Numbered from the stretch's first letter, positions 19,615-29,734 are shown. The stretch is 64,000 bases of DNA from Erwinia amylovora (GCF_017161565.1 NZ_CP066796.1:2170001-2234000); one strand, 5' to 3'. Notes: a model not told the origin generated them from the sequence alone. Program-made: numbers and translations.

Positions 19615-19980
19615 ATGCCCAATGCCCAATATCTGTTCGCGCTCTATCAGGATATTTTGAACCACAGCCAGTCTATGCTACGTCTGGCTGCGAACAGTCA
19701 GTGGGAAGAACTGACCGACAGGGAAGTGAATCATTATCTCGGCGCCGTGGAAAAGCTGACACAGGTGATGCAGCAGCAACAGATCACCCCCTACACTCAG
19801 GATCTGCTGCGCCCGGTACTGCGTCATATCCTTGATAACGAGGCGGAGGTCAAGCAACTGCTCCAGCATCGTCAGGATGAAATCTCATCGCAAATCCAGC
19901 AAGCCGGCCGCCAGAAGTCCGTGAATAGTGCCTACAGCCAAAGCGCCGGAGTGGTGTTATTTCCTACCCGTGCAAACTGA
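19615..19980 (+). CDS. fliT: Flagellar chaperone FliT
   Basis: 121 residues, the usual length, mostly helical, placed directly after fliS. The sequence is poorly conserved, as in the family (LYQDILNHSQSMLRLA near the start). FliT is the export chaperone of FliD and also restrains FlhDC. The call rests on position plus size and weak similarity. Confidence 0.88.
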   Translation: MPNAQYLFALYQDILNHSQSMLRLAANSQWEELTDREVNHYLGAVEKLTQVMQQQQITPYTQDLLRPVLRHILDNEAEVKQLLQHRQDEISSQIQQAGRQKSVNSAYSQSAGVVLFPTRAN

Positions 19981-20122
19981 TAACGCTAACTTCTCGCCGG
20001 GTTAGCCCAACTTAACGCCTGATTTGCTGCGGCGCGAAAAAAATAAATTCGCGCCAATCCGCGCTTTTCCACCGCTCTCGCGCATACTTCATTTTCACCT
20101 CGGTTGAAAATGGAACATGTCT

Positions 20123-21601
20123 ATGCGCAATCCCACGCTGTTGCAGTTTTTTCACTGGTATTACCCCACAGGCGGCAAACTTTGGCCGGAGGCGGCCGAA
20201 CGTGCGCCATGGCTGGCGGAGATGGGTATCAGTGCCGTCTGGCTGCCACCGGCATATAAAGGCGAATCCGGCGGTTATTCGGTGGGCTACGACAGCTACG
20301 ATCTGTTTGACCTGGGAGAATTCGATCAGAAAGGTTCACGCGCCACTAAATATGGTGATAAACAACAGCTTTTGCACGCTGTTGAAACGCTGAAAGCCCA
20401 CGGCGTGGGCGTGCTCCTTGATGTGGTACTGAATCATAAAATGGGCGCCGATGAGAAAGAACAGATCCAGGTTAACCGCGTTAACCCGGATAATCGCGAG
20501 GAAATCAATCCTGAGGTGCTGGACGCAGAGGCATGGACGCGCTTTACCTTCCCGGTGCGTAATGGTCAGTACTCACAGTTCGTCTGGGACTACAGGTGCT
20601 TTAACGGCGTCGATCATATTGAAAACCCTGATGAGAACGGCGTGTTTAAGATCGTCAATGATTATACCGGCGAAGGCTGGAACCAGCAGGTGGATGACGA
20701 GCTGGGCAATTTCGACTATCTGATGGGTGCCAATATCGATTTCCGCAATCACGCGGTGACCGAAGAGCTAAAGCACTGGGCGCGTTGGGTAATGGGTGAA
20801 GTTCACTGCAGTGGTTTTCGTCTCGATGCGGTGAAGCACATCCCGGCCTGGTTCTATAAAGAGTGGATTGAGTATGTGCAGGAGGTGGCCGAAGAACCCC
20901 TGTTTATCGTCGCGGAATACTGGTCACACGAGGTCGATAAGTTGCAGCTGTATATTCATCAGGTCGAGGGTAAAACCATGCTGTTTGACGCGCCGCTGCA
21001 GATGAATTTCCATCATGCCTCAATACAGGGAGCCGATTACGATCTCAGTCAGATATTCACCAATACGCTGGTAGCGGCCGACCCGTGGCATGCGGTTACC
21101 CTGGTTGCCAACCACGATACCCAGCCGCTCCAGGCGCTGGAAGCACCGGTAGAACCCTGGTTTAAGCCGCTGGCCTACGCGCTGATCCTGCTGCGTGAAA
21201 ATGGTGTTCCGGTGCTGTTTTATCCTGACCTCTTTGGTGCCAGCTACGAAGATGAAGGCAACGACGGCGAACAGTATAAAATTGATATCCCGATCATTGC
21301 CGAACTTGAGGCGCTGGTGCGCGCCAGGCAGTTGTACGCCCACGGGGCGCAAATCGAGTGGTTCGATAACCCTGACTGCATCGCCTTTTCCCGCAGCGGT
21401 ACGGATGAACTTCCCGGCTGCGTGGTGATTATGTCGAATAGCGGTGCAGGAGAGAAAGCCCTGCAACTGGGGGAAAACTTCGCCGGAAAACAGTGGTATG
21501 ACTATCTTGGTCAGGTGACCGATCGGATAAGCAGCGACGAACAGGGTACGGCGGTGTTTCGCTGCCAGCCCGGTAGCGTTAGCGTATGGGTCATTGATTA
21601 G
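20123..21601 (+). CDS. amyA: Cytoplasmic alpha-amylase AmyA
   Basis: 492 residues from the ATG at 20123, chosen because it lies eight bases after GGA and begins MRNPTLLQ like E. coli AmyA; an ATG two codons earlier is too close to the ribosome site. GH13 motifs are in order: [17 protein letters not shown] (nucleophile Asp), VAEYWSHE (acid Glu) and VANHDTQ. There is no signal peptide, as in the E. coli enzyme, so it acts on internal maltodextrins or glycogen-like chains. It sits beside fliDST as in E. coli. Confidence 0.96.
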   Translation: MRNPTLLQFFHWYYPTGGKLWPEAAERAPWLAEMGISAVWLPPAYKGESGGYSVGYDSYDLFDLGEFDQKGSRATKYGDKQQLLHAVETLKAHGVGVLLDVVLNHKMGADEKEQIQVNRVNPDNREEINPEVLDAEAWTRFTFPVRNGQYSQFVWDYRCFNGVDHIENPDENGVFKIVNDYTGEGWNQQVDDELGNFDYLMGANIDFRNHAVTEELKHWARWVMGEVHCSGFRLDAVKHIPAWFYKEWIEYVQEVAEEPLFIVAEYWSHEVDKLQLYIHQVEGKTMLFDAPLQMNFHHASIQGADYDLSQIFTNTLVAADPWHAVTLVANHDTQPLQALEAPVEPWFKPLAYALILLRENGVPVLFYPDLFGASYEDEGNDGEQYKIDIPIIAELEALVRARQLYAHGAQIEWFDNPDCIAFSRSGTDELPGCVVIMSNSGAGEKALQLGENFAGKQWYDYLGQVTDRISSDEQGTAVFRCQPGSVSVWVID

Positions 21602-21603
21602 CA

Positions 21604-21634
21604 GCCAGTCGCCGTCTGACAGATCACGACTGGC
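21604..21634 (+). terminator. Hairpin between amyA and yedD
   Basis: An 8-bp inverted repeat, GCCAGTCG / CGACTGGC, begins within a few bases of the amyA stop and lies between two convergent genes. There is no strong T run. Confidence 0.4.
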
Positions 21635-21642
21635 CGTATCGT

Positions 21643-22101
21643 TTAACGCGTTTTAACCTTGTCAGCCGCCTGACCGGCGGTTGCCGATGCCTGCCCTACC
21701 GGCTTATTCACAGCATCAAACTGCTGCTGACACTCCGCCGTAGGCTGCGCAACTTTCTGTAAAATTAACCTGTCGTAATGCAAGACGTGACCTTTCAGCT
21801 CGATCGGCATTACGCGCTGCTGGTTATTCACGTTAACCCATTGGTCATCAGCCCGGGTCAGCTTACCGGGCTTTGCCAGCACACGCTGCCATTGGCGGCA
21901 GTCAAGCGTTTCGCCCTGTGCGGTGATCAGCAGGCTGGCTTTTGCCTGGTCACTGACCAGGCCGCTCTGTGGTCCGAAAGTTTGCCAGTTACCCACCAGC
22001 TCGGCCGGGGCTGGCGTTTTCACCGCCCCGGAATAGTTTGGCAGCTCCGCGCAACCATTCAGAACCATGACTGCCACCGTAGCGATAATCCACTTTTTCA
22101 T
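21643..22101 (-). CDS. yedD: YedD lipoprotein
   Basis: 152 residues from the ATG at 22101, which follows AGGATGAAAGA. The N-terminus is a lipoprotein signal with the lipobox LNGC, so the mature protein starts at a lipidated Cys about 17 residues in. The frame is open upstream but adds a non-signal sequence, so the shorter start is preferred. WQTFGPQSGLVSDQAKASLLI and ETLDCRQWQRV resemble enterobacterial YedD, which follows amyA in E. coli. The function is unknown. Confidence 0.85.
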   Translation of the reverse strand: MKKWIIATVAVMVLNGCAELPNYSGAVKTPAPAELVGNWQTFGPQSGLVSDQAKASLLITAQGETLDCRQWQRVLAKPGKLTRADDQWVNVNNQQRVMPIELKGHVLHYDRLILQKVAQPTAECQQQFDAVNKPVGQASATAGQAADKVKTR

Positions 22102-22377
22102 TCTTTCATCCTGATTTTCTAGATAACGCGATAAGTTATAATTTTTGGCTGCCCTGCCGCAAGTCTGATGCGCATTGACACAGCCCATTTCGCTCTTTCT
22201 GCGATATCCTGTTAATCAGCGGTAACAAGGGTTATGCCTCAGGAAAATTCGCCTCGCCGTGCGGCGACCATGATGAATCGGCCCGCCAGACGAACGCTTG
22301 CCCGGCTTTCACCGATTAAACGCCCCGTGTACACTATGGGCCGCATCTATCCAGGCACTTATGCAGGCAGAACCGCT

Positions 22378-22701
22378 ATGAAAACCATAGAAGAATATTA
22401 CACCATCGCTAAAGAACTGTTTCTTGAAGCGCATCCGACGCTGAAATCCGGCATTGAAAACCTCACCACCGAACAGGCCGCCACGCTCGGTATGAGCCTG
22501 GAACAGTTGCAGTCGATGCAGAAAGACCGCGCTTATGCGGCCTGGGTGCGCGAAAAGAAACTCGACGGCGTGCTGTTTGCTATCCAGCTGGCGGAGCCGG
22601 ACAAAGAGGTGATGGTTGCGGCGATCGAGCATTATCTGCACTCCCACGCTGAAGCGCTGGGGATGAGCTGGGAAGAGTTTTGTATTAAAAACGAACTGTG
22701 A
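22378..22701 (+). CDS. Conserved small protein, possibly DUF6388-type
   Basis: 107 residues from the ATG at 22378 behind AGGCAG. The longer open frame starting at 22234 has basic, low-quality sequence before this Met. The protein is acidic and helical (MKTIEEYYTIAKELFLEAHP ... LGMSLEQLQSMQ) with a final LGMSWEEFCIKNEL. The length and the pattern of an early FLEAHP segment resemble DUF6388 proteins, but this is from memory and not firm. No membrane or export signal. It is probably monocistronic. Confidence 0.65.
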   Translation: MKTIEEYYTIAKELFLEAHPTLKSGIENLTTEQAATLGMSLEQLQSMQKDRAYAAWVREKKLDGVLFAIQLAEPDKEVMVAAIEHYLHSHAEALGMSWEEFCIKNEL

Positions 22702-22765
22702 ACCTGCAGGGCGAGCAGATTATGCATCGCCCACTGGCAAGCGGTTTTCGCGTCAGGTCCGTTGC

Positions 22766-22945
22766 TTAGCTCACCAGATGCGCTGCTGGATCCTTTAACA
22801 ACAATTCCTCTGCGCGATACGCCTCGCGCCGGACGCTAAAACCGTCATACCAGCGGCACTCAACCATGCCGCTTGAGAAACCCGTTACAATCATTGCTGG
22901 CCCCCCCTCCTTATGCTGCACTTCGTCGCTTACCGTAAAGTTCAT
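22766..22945 (-). CDS. yodC: YodC family small protein (DUF2158)
   Basis: 59 residues from the ATG at 22945 after GAGAGGTG. KEGGPAMIVTGFSSGMVECR and WYDG are nearly identical to E. coli YodC (60 residues). This is a short beta-rich protein of unknown function. It lies in the same neighbourhood as in E. coli, near yedI. Confidence 0.9.
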   Translation of the reverse strand: MNFTVSDEVQHKEGGPAMIVTGFSSGMVECRWYDGFSVRREAYRAEELLLKDPAAHLVS

Positions 22946-23070
22946 CAGGCACCTCTCAACCAACCGGGAATTGAAGCCTTAGTTATAGCATCTGAGCATT
23001 AATTGTTCCGTTAATGCCGGGTTAAACATCTGTTAAATAATTATAAGCGGTTAATAACGCTGGAAATAAA

Positions 23071-23099
23071 AAAAGCGGGGCGTTTTAGCACCCGCTTTT
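23071..23099. terminator. Bidirectional terminator
   Basis: AAAAGCGGG, an 11-base loop, CCCGCTTTT, with A and T runs on both sides, so it can work on either strand. It lies downstream of the 43-aa minus-strand frame. Confidence 0.75.
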
Positions 23100-23125
23100 T
23101 ATGTGAAACCCGTCGCATTTACGCG

Positions 23126-23257
23126 CTAGATTTTACAGCCTTCGCAGTCGGCTTCGTCACTCAGATCGACGGGCACTTCTGCGGCTTTTTGCCCGGCGCG
23201 CGCGAGCGCCTGCTCAAGTTCTGCATCAATATCAAATTCGAAAATATCAGCTTGCAT
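23126..23257 (-). CDS. Small 43-aa protein ending in a CEGC motif
   Basis: The ATG at 23257 is preceded by GGAGGTAAACA, one of the best ribosome sites in the window, and the frame ends at 23126 just before a strong terminator. The product is acidic (IFEFDIDAELEQALARAG) and ends DEADCEGCKI, with two Cys spaced CxxC. I do not recognise a family. The ribosome site, terminator and amphipathic helix pattern argue that it is a real small gene. It sits 34 bases after yedI on the same strand and could be its last cistron. Confidence 0.6.
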   Translation of the reverse strand: MQADIFEFDIDAELEQALARAGQKAAEVPVDLSDEADCEGCKI

Positions 23258-23291
23258 TGTTTACCTCCAGGAGATGGCTTCAGCGCCACCT

Positions 23292-24203
23292 TTATACGGA
23301 TGGCTGACGCATTTTGCCAATCAGATTGACCACCCACAGCACAATCGAACCTACGATAAGGCCCAGTATCAGGTTAGCCAGATTGTTAAACACTGCTGCC
23401 ATCAGGCCATGCATCTCCGCGCTGAATGCAGCAATCAGGTGATGCAGTTGCGGAAGTCCGTGGATGATTATCCCGCCACCGACCAGAAACATGGCCAGCG
23501 TACCAACCACTGTCAGGGTTCTCATCAGCCAGGGGGCCGCCGCCAGCAGTAACCGGCCCACCGCCTGCGCGGGCGGGGCGTTTTTTTGCTTCAGCCACAG
23601 GCCAAGATCGTCAATCTTCACGATAGCGGCCACAATGCCATACACGCCGACAGTCACCAGAATGGCCACGCCTGACAGGATAATGACCTGATTAAGCAGC
23701 GGTGCCCCGGAAACAATGCCGAGAGTGATCGCTACAATCTCTGCCGAAAGGATAAAGTCAGTACGTACTGCCCCTCTCACTTTCTTCTTCTCAAAAGCGG
23801 CGGGGTCCTGCTGTGCGACCTTCAACAGCCGCTGTTCCCGCGCCTTTGGCGTCTCCTCACTTTTGTTCTTATGCAGGCTGTGCAGCACCTTTTCCACTCC
23901 TTCATAGCAAAGGTATGCGCCCCCCACCATCAGCAGCGGAGTGATGGCCCACGGGGCGAAGGCGCTGATCAGCAGCGCCAGCGGTACCAGGATCAGCTTA
24001 TTAAGGAACGAACCCTTCGCGACGGCCCAAACTACCGGCAGTTCACGATTGGCTTTCACCCCACTGACCTGTTGCGCGTTCAGCGACAGGTCATCCCCCA
24101 GCACACCGGCGGTTTTCTTCGCCGCAACTTTGCCCATAACGGCAACATCGTCCAGCAGCGTGGCAATATCATCCAGCAAGGTTAATAAGCTACTTCCGGC
24201 CAA
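23292..24203 (-). CDS. yedI: YedI inner membrane protein (DUF808)
   Basis: 303 residues (E. coli 305). It begins [20 protein letters not shown], the DUF808 signature, and has about six membrane segments. The function is unknown. It is next to yodC and, as in E. coli, near a yedA sequence and vsr. Confidence 0.92.
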   Translation of the reverse strand: MAGSSLLTLLDDIATLLDDVAVMGKVAAKKTAGVLGDDLSLNAQQVSGVKANRELPVVWAVAKGSFLNKLILVPLALLISAFAPWAITPLLMVGGAYLCYEGVEKVLHSLHKNKSEETPKAREQRLLKVAQQDPAAFEKKKVRGAVRTDFILSAEIVAITLGIVSGAPLLNQVIILSGVAILVTVGVYGIVAAIVKIDDLGLWLKQKNAPPAQAVGRLLLAAAPWLMRTLTVVGTLAMFLVGGGIIIHGLPQLHHLIAAFSAEMHGLMAAVFNNLANLILGLIVGSIVLWVVNLIGKMRQPSV

Positions 24204-24214
24204 AATCTCATTCC

Positions 24215-24490
24215 TTATTTATGTTCATCATATTGACAACAGGGGCACAGCTCTATTTCACTCACTGCCATATCAGCGATGCCGTCGCAGTCCCATTCAA
24301 CGCGTACCAACTGGCCTTGCGCTTGTGTATGGTGCAGGTACTTACTCACCGGGCTTTCTGTCATTCCACCAATCTGTTCGGTAGCGATCAGATGTTCACC
24401 GACATAAATGCGCGCCGTTGCCTGGGTGCTCACCATGCGTTCGCCGCTGAGTTGATACAAACGTCTTACCGTCAGTTTGACACTGCCCAT
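24215..24490 (-). CDS. Hypothetical 91-aa protein upstream of yedI
   Basis: 91 residues from the ATG at 24490, which follows AAGGTGGGCC; a longer frame to 24580 lacks a ribosome site. It is predicted mainly beta ([35 protein letters not shown]). It ends in an acidic stretch with the Cys pair [12 protein letters not shown]. It lies 11 bases upstream of yedI and probably shares its transcript. I do not recognise the family. Confidence 0.6.
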   Translation of the reverse strand: MGSVKLTVRRLYQLSGERMVSTQATARIYVGEHLIATEQIGGMTESPVSKYLHHTQAQGQLVRVEWDCDGIADMAVSEIELCPCCQYDEHK

Positions 24491-24739
24491 GGCCCACCTT
24501 TGACTGGCTGTATTGACAAGAGCTCGATCTAAACAATTATGCGCAATGAGTGCAAATTTTGAAAAAAAATTGCCTGTCACAGATCAGTGAGTGGCAAGAC
24601 CTCACCACGTATACTTGCTGTTAACCTGATTTAAGCGGGGGATCCCGCCCTGACAGCTGCCGCTGATGGCAGCGCAGTTTGCTCTATACTTTTTTTTGGG
24701 GGTCGCCCCCCGTCTGGTTATCCGCCCCGGCGTTGATAG

Positions 24740-24895
24740 CTGGCCACCGCTGATATCAGCCCGGCAATCGCCACCCATTCTGCCCGGGTTAATGCGGCGG
24801 TTGCGCTGCCGTTGGGTATTGCCTTTGCCGGTGAGAGCCTGACGAAGCGAAAATGGCTGGCGCCGGGAATTACCGTACCGGCGTTGATTCTGTAA
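24740..24895 (+). pseudogene. yedA: Remnant of yedA (EamA transporter), C-terminus only
   Basis: About 50 codons read ISPAIATHSARVNAAVALPL then GESLTKRKWLAPGIT. This is the last-helix region of YedA-type DMT/EamA exporters (compare the family pattern RPALATSYAYVNP and GESL..xEWLALG). There is no start and the rest of the gene is absent. The place between yedI and vsr is exactly that of yedA in E. coli, supporting decay of an ancestral gene. The flanking bases from 24491 hold nothing else I can name. Confidence 0.65.
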
Positions 24896-24955
24896 ACGCC
24901 GGAAAATATTTTCTGCCGGCGATGGCGGTAATCAAAACCTGCGGGCCTTCATCCT

Positions 24956-25423
24956 TTACAGCTGGTGAATACCCCATTCGTCGATCTCGCCGTTTCCCGC
25001 TGCGGCGCAGATCCACTCTTCCAGACGCGTGCTGATCTCCTGCTCCTGTAGCCTGGTTTTTCCACGCAGTGCGCACTCCCACACCAACAGGACGCGCCAG
25101 CCGCTGGCGGTCAGCTCTGCAATATGGCGCTGGTCACGGGCGACATTGCTGTCAATTTTTCCCTGCCAGAACGCCGTACGCGTAGCAGGCAATTTGAACA
25201 GATGACAATGGTGGCCGTGCCAGAAACAGCCGTGGACAAATATAATCGCCCGCCAGGCTGGCAGGATAAAATCGGGTCGCCCGGCCAGCGCCTTATCCTG
25301 TACCCGATAGTGCAGGCCCAGCTCGCTCAACAGCGCGGCAAGGCGCTGTTCAATTGCCGTATCGCGGGTACGAATGGCGCGCATGTTTTTACTGCGCACC
25401 GCTGAGGTATGAACGTCGGCCAT
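24956..25423 (-). CDS. vsr: Very short patch repair endonuclease Vsr
   Basis: 155 residues, full length. AGRPDFILP places the catalytic Asp at residue 51, as in E. coli Vsr, and FVHGCFWHGHHCHLF holds the catalytic His and zinc ligands. Vsr nicks 5' of T in T:G mismatches made by deamination of Dcm-methylated cytosine. It is intact here although its partner dcm is frameshifted. In E. coli the two genes overlap; here about 80 bases separate them. Confidence 0.95.
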   Translation of the reverse strand: MADVHTSAVRSKNMRAIRTRDTAIEQRLAALLSELGLHYRVQDKALAGRPDFILPAWRAIIFVHGCFWHGHHCHLFKLPATRTAFWQGKIDSNVARDQRHIAELTASGWRVLLVWECALRGKTRLQEQEISTRLEEWICAAAGNGEIDEWGIHQL

Positions 25424-25505
25424 CTTAATATTCCCTCAATGATGACAATAAGTGTAGCTAAAACTGGCGCAGCGGTAGTGCCAGCGCTTCACATTTCTCC
25501 GGCTA

Positions 25506-26914
25506 TCACCGACGCTGGCGCACCGCCTGTTCAATCCATGGCAGCAGCAGTTTTGCTACGGCTGCGAAGGCCGGAACCACCACCGAGTTGCCAAACTGCC
25601 GATAAGCCTGGGTATCCGAAACCGGAATACGGAACGACTGTGCGCCGGGCTGCTCGAAGCCCATTAACCTTGCGCACTCACGCGGCGTCAGCCGGCGCGG
25701 CCTGCGCTGTTGGTTATCCGGGTTTTCAAAATCCCGCTCGCCTGTCGCCTTATCCCAGCCGCGATCGATCAGGATCTCCGATCCGTCTTTGTAATAGCGT
25801 GCTGACAGGGTGCGTACCACGCCGTTTTCCAGCGCCGGGTCCACCAGCCCATAACCAAAACCGTTGCCGCGCGCCTGGTGTTTTTTGGCATAGTGATAAA
25901 GGTACTTCCATAAGGTCGGCGTCAGAATGTATTTCGCCTCAACGTCGGTATCGAGCAGCGCATGTAGCGGGGTACGCTGTTGTGGGTACCATGCGGGCAG
26001 CGCGCTCAGGCTGAATGCGGGCAGCTTGAGATCGCGTCGGAAACCGACCAGAATAATACGCTCCCGGTGCTGCGGCAAAAAGTGCTTACCGTCGACGATT
26101 TTCGGGTCCTGTGGCCCGCTGACGTTGGCATCTGCCACTGCGTAACCCAGCTCATCCAGCGTTGCCATAATCACGCGAAATGTGTTGCCCTTGTCGTGGC
26201 TCTTCAGGTTTTTAACGTTTTCCAACACGAAAATGGCCGGCTTTTTCGCCCTGATAATGCGCGCCACATCAAAAAAAGTGTCCCCTGGGCTTCGCATTCA
26301 AATCCGTGCGCCCGTCCGAGCGCATTTTTCTTTGATACGCCCGCCAGCGAGAATGGCTGGCAAGGAAAACCGGCCAGCAGCACATCATGATCCGGCACCT
26401 GCTGCTGTATATGCTGGTAAGCCTGCCTGTCAGAAATTTCGGGTTTGCCGCTCAAGGTCACGTCGCGGATATCCTGATTGAAGCGGTGCTGCCGTTCATC
26501 GCAGTACCAGTTGGCTTTGTAGGTGCGCACCGCATGCTTATTCCACTCGCTGGTAAATACGCACTGGCCGCCAATGGCTTCAAAACCGCTGCGTATACCT
26601 CCAATCCCGGCAAACAGGTCAATAAAGCGAAACGCATAGTCAGGATGATGCGCGGGAGGTGCAGGCAGCATGTTGTGCAACATACTGACTTCCGTCTCAT
26701 TTAGCGTGGGGCTTCTGCTGCCTTTAATCCAGCGATTGACGGATTCTCGCGTCCACTCCCGAAGGCTGGCCTTGCGTAAGGTCGCTGCCACGGTCTTCTG
26801 ATCGTAAATCTCCAGCACGCGCAGTAACAGCTGGCGATCCTGGTCTTCTTTCTGCCGTGCCTGTGCTTGTGCCTGGCGGGCTAACTCCGCGGCCACGCGG
26901 TCAAAATCGCTCAT
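25506..26914 (-). pseudogene. dcm: Dcm cytosine-5 methyltransferase, frameshifted
   Basis: The first part (26914 to about 26275) carries motif I DLFAGIGG (about residues 99-106) and the catalytic GFPCQPFS with Cys185. The second part (to 25506) carries [23 protein letters not shown], the recognition domain and the final QFGNSVVVP. The two frames meet at a run of seven T on the coding strand (plus 26271-26277). Eight T would give [17 protein letters not shown], matching Dcm. The total is about 470 codons, as in E. coli (472). Dcm methylates the inner C of CCWGG. The lesion is a single base, so true loss, slippage or a base-call error are all possible. Confidence 0.88.
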
Positions 26915-27068
26915 AATCACTCGGTAACAGGGATAAATGAGTGACAGTCTATCACTTCATTCGCCCTGAACCAGGATAATTCATCCCTGGCGTGATGAAG
27001 GGTAATGACAGCGCCACAGGGTGCTACTACAATAGTGCCGTTTTCTTAATAGCATTGGAATTGTTCCC

Positions 27069-27728
27069 ATGAGCGCACCACAACGCGACCTGCTGACGCT
27101 GCCAGACGGCGCAAAAAAACTCCTGCTACACTCCTGCTGCGCCCCCTGTTCCGGCGAAGTGATGGAGGCCTTGCAGGCATCCGGGATTGACTACACCATT
27201 TTCTTCTACAACCCGAATATCCACCCGCAGAAAGAGTACCTGCTGCGTAAAGAAGAAAATATTCGCTTTGCTGAACAGCATGGTATTCCGTTTGTTGATG
27301 CGGACTACGATACAGATAACTGGTTTGAACGTGCCAAAGGCATGGAATGGGAACCTGAGCGCGGCGTGCGTTGTACCATGTGTTTCGATATGCGCTTTGA
27401 ACGCACCGCGCTTTATGCGTGGGAAAACGGTTTCCCGGTTATCTCCAGCTCGCTGGGAATTTCACGCTGGAAAAACATGCAGCAAATTAACGATTGCGGC
27501 TATCGCGCCGCCGCGCCCTATCCTGGCATCAGCTATTGGGATTATAACTGGCGCAAAAAAGGCGGCTCGGCGCGCATGATTGAAATCAGCAAGCGCGAAC
27601 GTTTTTATCAGCAGGAATACTGCGGCTGTGTCTACTCGCTGCGCGACACCAACCTTCATCGTAAAAGCCAGGGGCGTCCGTTAATCAAACTGGGCGTGCT
27701 CTACTACGGAGATGACCAGGCAGAATAG
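27069..27728 (+). CDS. queH: Epoxyqueuosine reductase QueH
   Basis: 219 residues. The conserved cysteines are all present: HSCCAPC (Cys23, 24, 27), RCTMC (Cys102, 105) and YCGC (Cys185, 187), the pattern of the QueH (DUF208) family that holds an Fe-S cluster. QueH performs the last step of queuosine synthesis on tRNA, reducing epoxyqueuosine. E. coli uses the unrelated QueG instead, so a QueH here may be an additional or replacement enzyme. It is divergent from dcm and convergent with yedJ. Confidence 0.92.
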   Translation: MSAPQRDLLTLPDGAKKLLLHSCCAPCSGEVMEALQASGIDYTIFFYNPNIHPQKEYLLRKEENIRFAEQHGIPFVDADYDTDNWFERAKGMEWEPERGVRCTMCFDMRFERTALYAWENGFPVISSSLGISRWKNMQQINDCGYRAAAPYPGISYWDYNWRKKGGSARMIEISKRERFYQQEYCGCVYSLRDTNLHRKSQGRPLIKLGVLYYGDDQAE

Positions 27729-27800
27729 CCATGATTTGGCGTCCTTGTGGCCGGGACGCCGGGAAAGATGACGGTGAATTTGTCAAGCACAGTCAGGCGG

Positions 27801-28490
27801 TTAAAGGCTGAATTCGGCCAGCACGCTCTCATCCAGGGCATAAAAATCGCCTTTCAGTTCTGCGCACAGTTTTGCCATATAGGTTACCAGGAAGTCGGCA
27901 TTATATTGCGCAAGGCGCTTACCCTCGGGCGTTTGCATAGTTTGCGGTAGCTTCAATAATTTTTTTTGAAAATGATCCAATGCCCATTGGGCATCATCCA
28001 GCGGCCGTTCGCGCCCAAGCGGATCGCTGCTATCAAATAACGCCCGCCCCAATGCGCCAGAGACATAAAATACGCGCGCAAGACCAATCGCCCCCAGCGA
28101 CTCAATCCGGTCAGCGTCCTGAACTATTTTAGCCTCAATTGTCTCTGCCACCACCCCGGCACTAAAACTGTGCGCATGGACGGCATGCGTCACCGCATCT
28201 ATTTTATTGCCCGGAAAGTCCGGGAATTGCTGCGGTAAAATGCGCCGCGTCTCTTCAGCAGCCTGTGCCGAAGCGAGATGACGCTGTGGATGGTTTTTCG
28301 GCAGGTTAACAATATCATGGAAGTAGCATCCGGCCATCACCACCAGCGCATCCGCATCAATCCCCTGCATTATCCGCTGCGCGGTTTGCCAAACCCGCTT
28401 AAGGTGTGCCACGTCATGGGCTTTGTCATCCTGCTGCCAGCTTTCGTTTAGCCAGTGTTCAAAACGTGATTGCCACTGAGTCAGCGTCAT
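27801..28490 (-). CDS. yedJ: HD-domain phosphohydrolase YedJ
   Basis: 229 residues from the ATG at 28490, which follows AAGGAGAAGCCC; the frame is open 15 codons further up. The HD motif is present: [11 protein letters not shown], then [10 protein letters not shown] and [32 protein letters not shown] closely matches E. coli YedJ. It is a predicted metal-dependent phosphohydrolase; the substrate is not established. In E. coli it also follows the vsr-dcm pair. Confidence 0.92.
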   Translation of the reverse strand: MTLTQWQSRFEHWLNESWQQDDKAHDVAHLKRVWQTAQRIMQGIDADALVVMAGCYFHDIVNLPKNHPQRHLASAQAAEETRRILPQQFPDFPGNKIDAVTHAVHAHSFSAGVVAETIEAKIVQDADRIESLGAIGLARVFYVSGALGRALFDSSDPLGRERPLDDAQWALDHFQKKLLKLPQTMQTPEGKRLAQYNADFLVTYMAKLCAELKGDFYALDESVLAEFSL

Positions 28491-29077
28491 GGGCTTCTCC
28501 TTATTGTTTAAACTATCTGGGATGTCATTAGTCATTGCCCGTTAGCGGCCGCCGGTGAAATCGACGGCATAATTTTAGCCACATCAAACTTATAAGTTTA
28601 TTTGTTGCTCATTACATCACTTTTTTCATATCGGAAGGTGACTTCTGTCGTTTTCAGCCATCTTCGCTCACTAGAATGTTAAAATGCCCTGATGAAACAG
28701 ACTGGCCGCTGGTAAAACTCCCTGAGACAGCTAATTGGTATATGCCCGTCGGCTTCCCTCTCTTTTCTGCTGTTAAGCCGCGCTTTACTACAATGGACGC
28801 CTGTTATTTCAACACCAACCTATTGTATTAGTATAAAATATTAAGCTGACAACAAAACGTAATTTCCATTGTGCCGGGCACCCAGGCCAAATGTTAACCC
28901 AGGAAAGTGCAAATACCCGTCAATGAAAACAGTGCCTTTTTAATAATCTTCACTGAAGATGAGTCAAAAATTTACCCATGCTTTTTTTTTAAGCTAATGT
29001 TAGGAATTATCCTTAAAGGACGGTGGTTTTATGCACCGCACTGGAACAGAAATGTGGAATTTATTAGAGGTCTGACA
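28491..29077. other. Intergenic region yedJ to ASCH-like gene
   Basis: About 590 AT-rich bases. The open frame entering the downstream gene from 28907 has no good ribosome site and unusual composition, so I treat it as noncoding. No tRNA, repeat or clear operator was found. The promoter of the next gene is presumably here. Confidence 0.4.
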
Positions 29078-29734
29078 ATGAAAGAACGCCCGATATTATT
29101 CAGCCATCAACGGGTGCGCGCCCTGCTCTCTGGCCAGCTACGACAAACGCGGCGTATCATGAAATCACAACCTCTTGAACCCGGTCAGGATAATCACGAA
29201 GGCTGCTACGGCATCGACGTGCTGAGTAACCATCTGCAGGGTAACCGCGTACTGAGCCTGGATAACCTGAGTCACCACTGCCCTTACGGACAGCCCGGTG
29301 ACCGCCTTTGGGTGCGTGAAACCTGGCGTGGCCCGATTGTACCGGCGGAGGAAATCGTGAACTTCCAGCAGTCACCTTCGCAGTTCAAAAAGCCAGATTA
29401 TTGCCAGTATCAGGCCGATACCAACATTTATAGTACGGACGATCGGGAAGAGCTGGGGGGATGGCAAGCGGGCATTCATATGCCGCGTTGGGCCAGCCGC
29501 ATCGATCTGCTTATCACCGACATCAGGGTAGAAAAAATCCAGGATATCAGCGATGACGATGTGATGGCAGAAGGCGTTCCGCTTGACACTCATTTTCTCA
29601 ACAATTTTTTCACCCTGCACAGCGAAGCCAGATCCGCAAAAGACGCCTACCGCAAGGAGTGGGCCAGGCTATACGGCTGCAACAGCTGGGAAGCAAATCC
29701 CTGGGTTTGGGTGCTTGAATTTAAGCCAGTCTGA
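29078..29734 (+). CDS. ASCH-like / phage-type morphogenetic protein
   Basis: 218 residues from the ATG at 29078 after AGAGGTCTGACA. The opening KERPILFSHQRVRALLSGQL and QTRRIMK, then GDRLWVRETW and the end WEANPWVWVLEFKPV, are the hallmarks of a family common in lambdoid phages and enterobacteria. Its fold resembles ASCH/EVE RNA-binding domains. The function is unproven. No other phage gene is nearby, so it is a lone gene between yedJ and mtfA. Confidence 0.7.
   Translation: MKERPILFSHQRVRALLSGQLRQTRRIMKSQPLEPGQDNHEGCYGIDVLSNHLQGNRVLSLDNLSHHCPYGQPGDRLWVRETWRGPIVPAEEIVNFQQSPSQFKKPDYCQYQADTNIYSTDDREELGGWQAGIHMPRWASRIDLLITDIRVEKIQDISDDDVMAEGVPLDTHFLNNFFTLHSEARSAKDAYRKEWARLYGCNSWEANPWVWVLEFKPV

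Noticed and set aside
24695..24715. GGGGG-TCG-CCCCC hairpin next to a T run
   Set aside because: The T run precedes rather than follows the stem on the plus strand, and on the minus strand A follows, so it does not fit a terminator.
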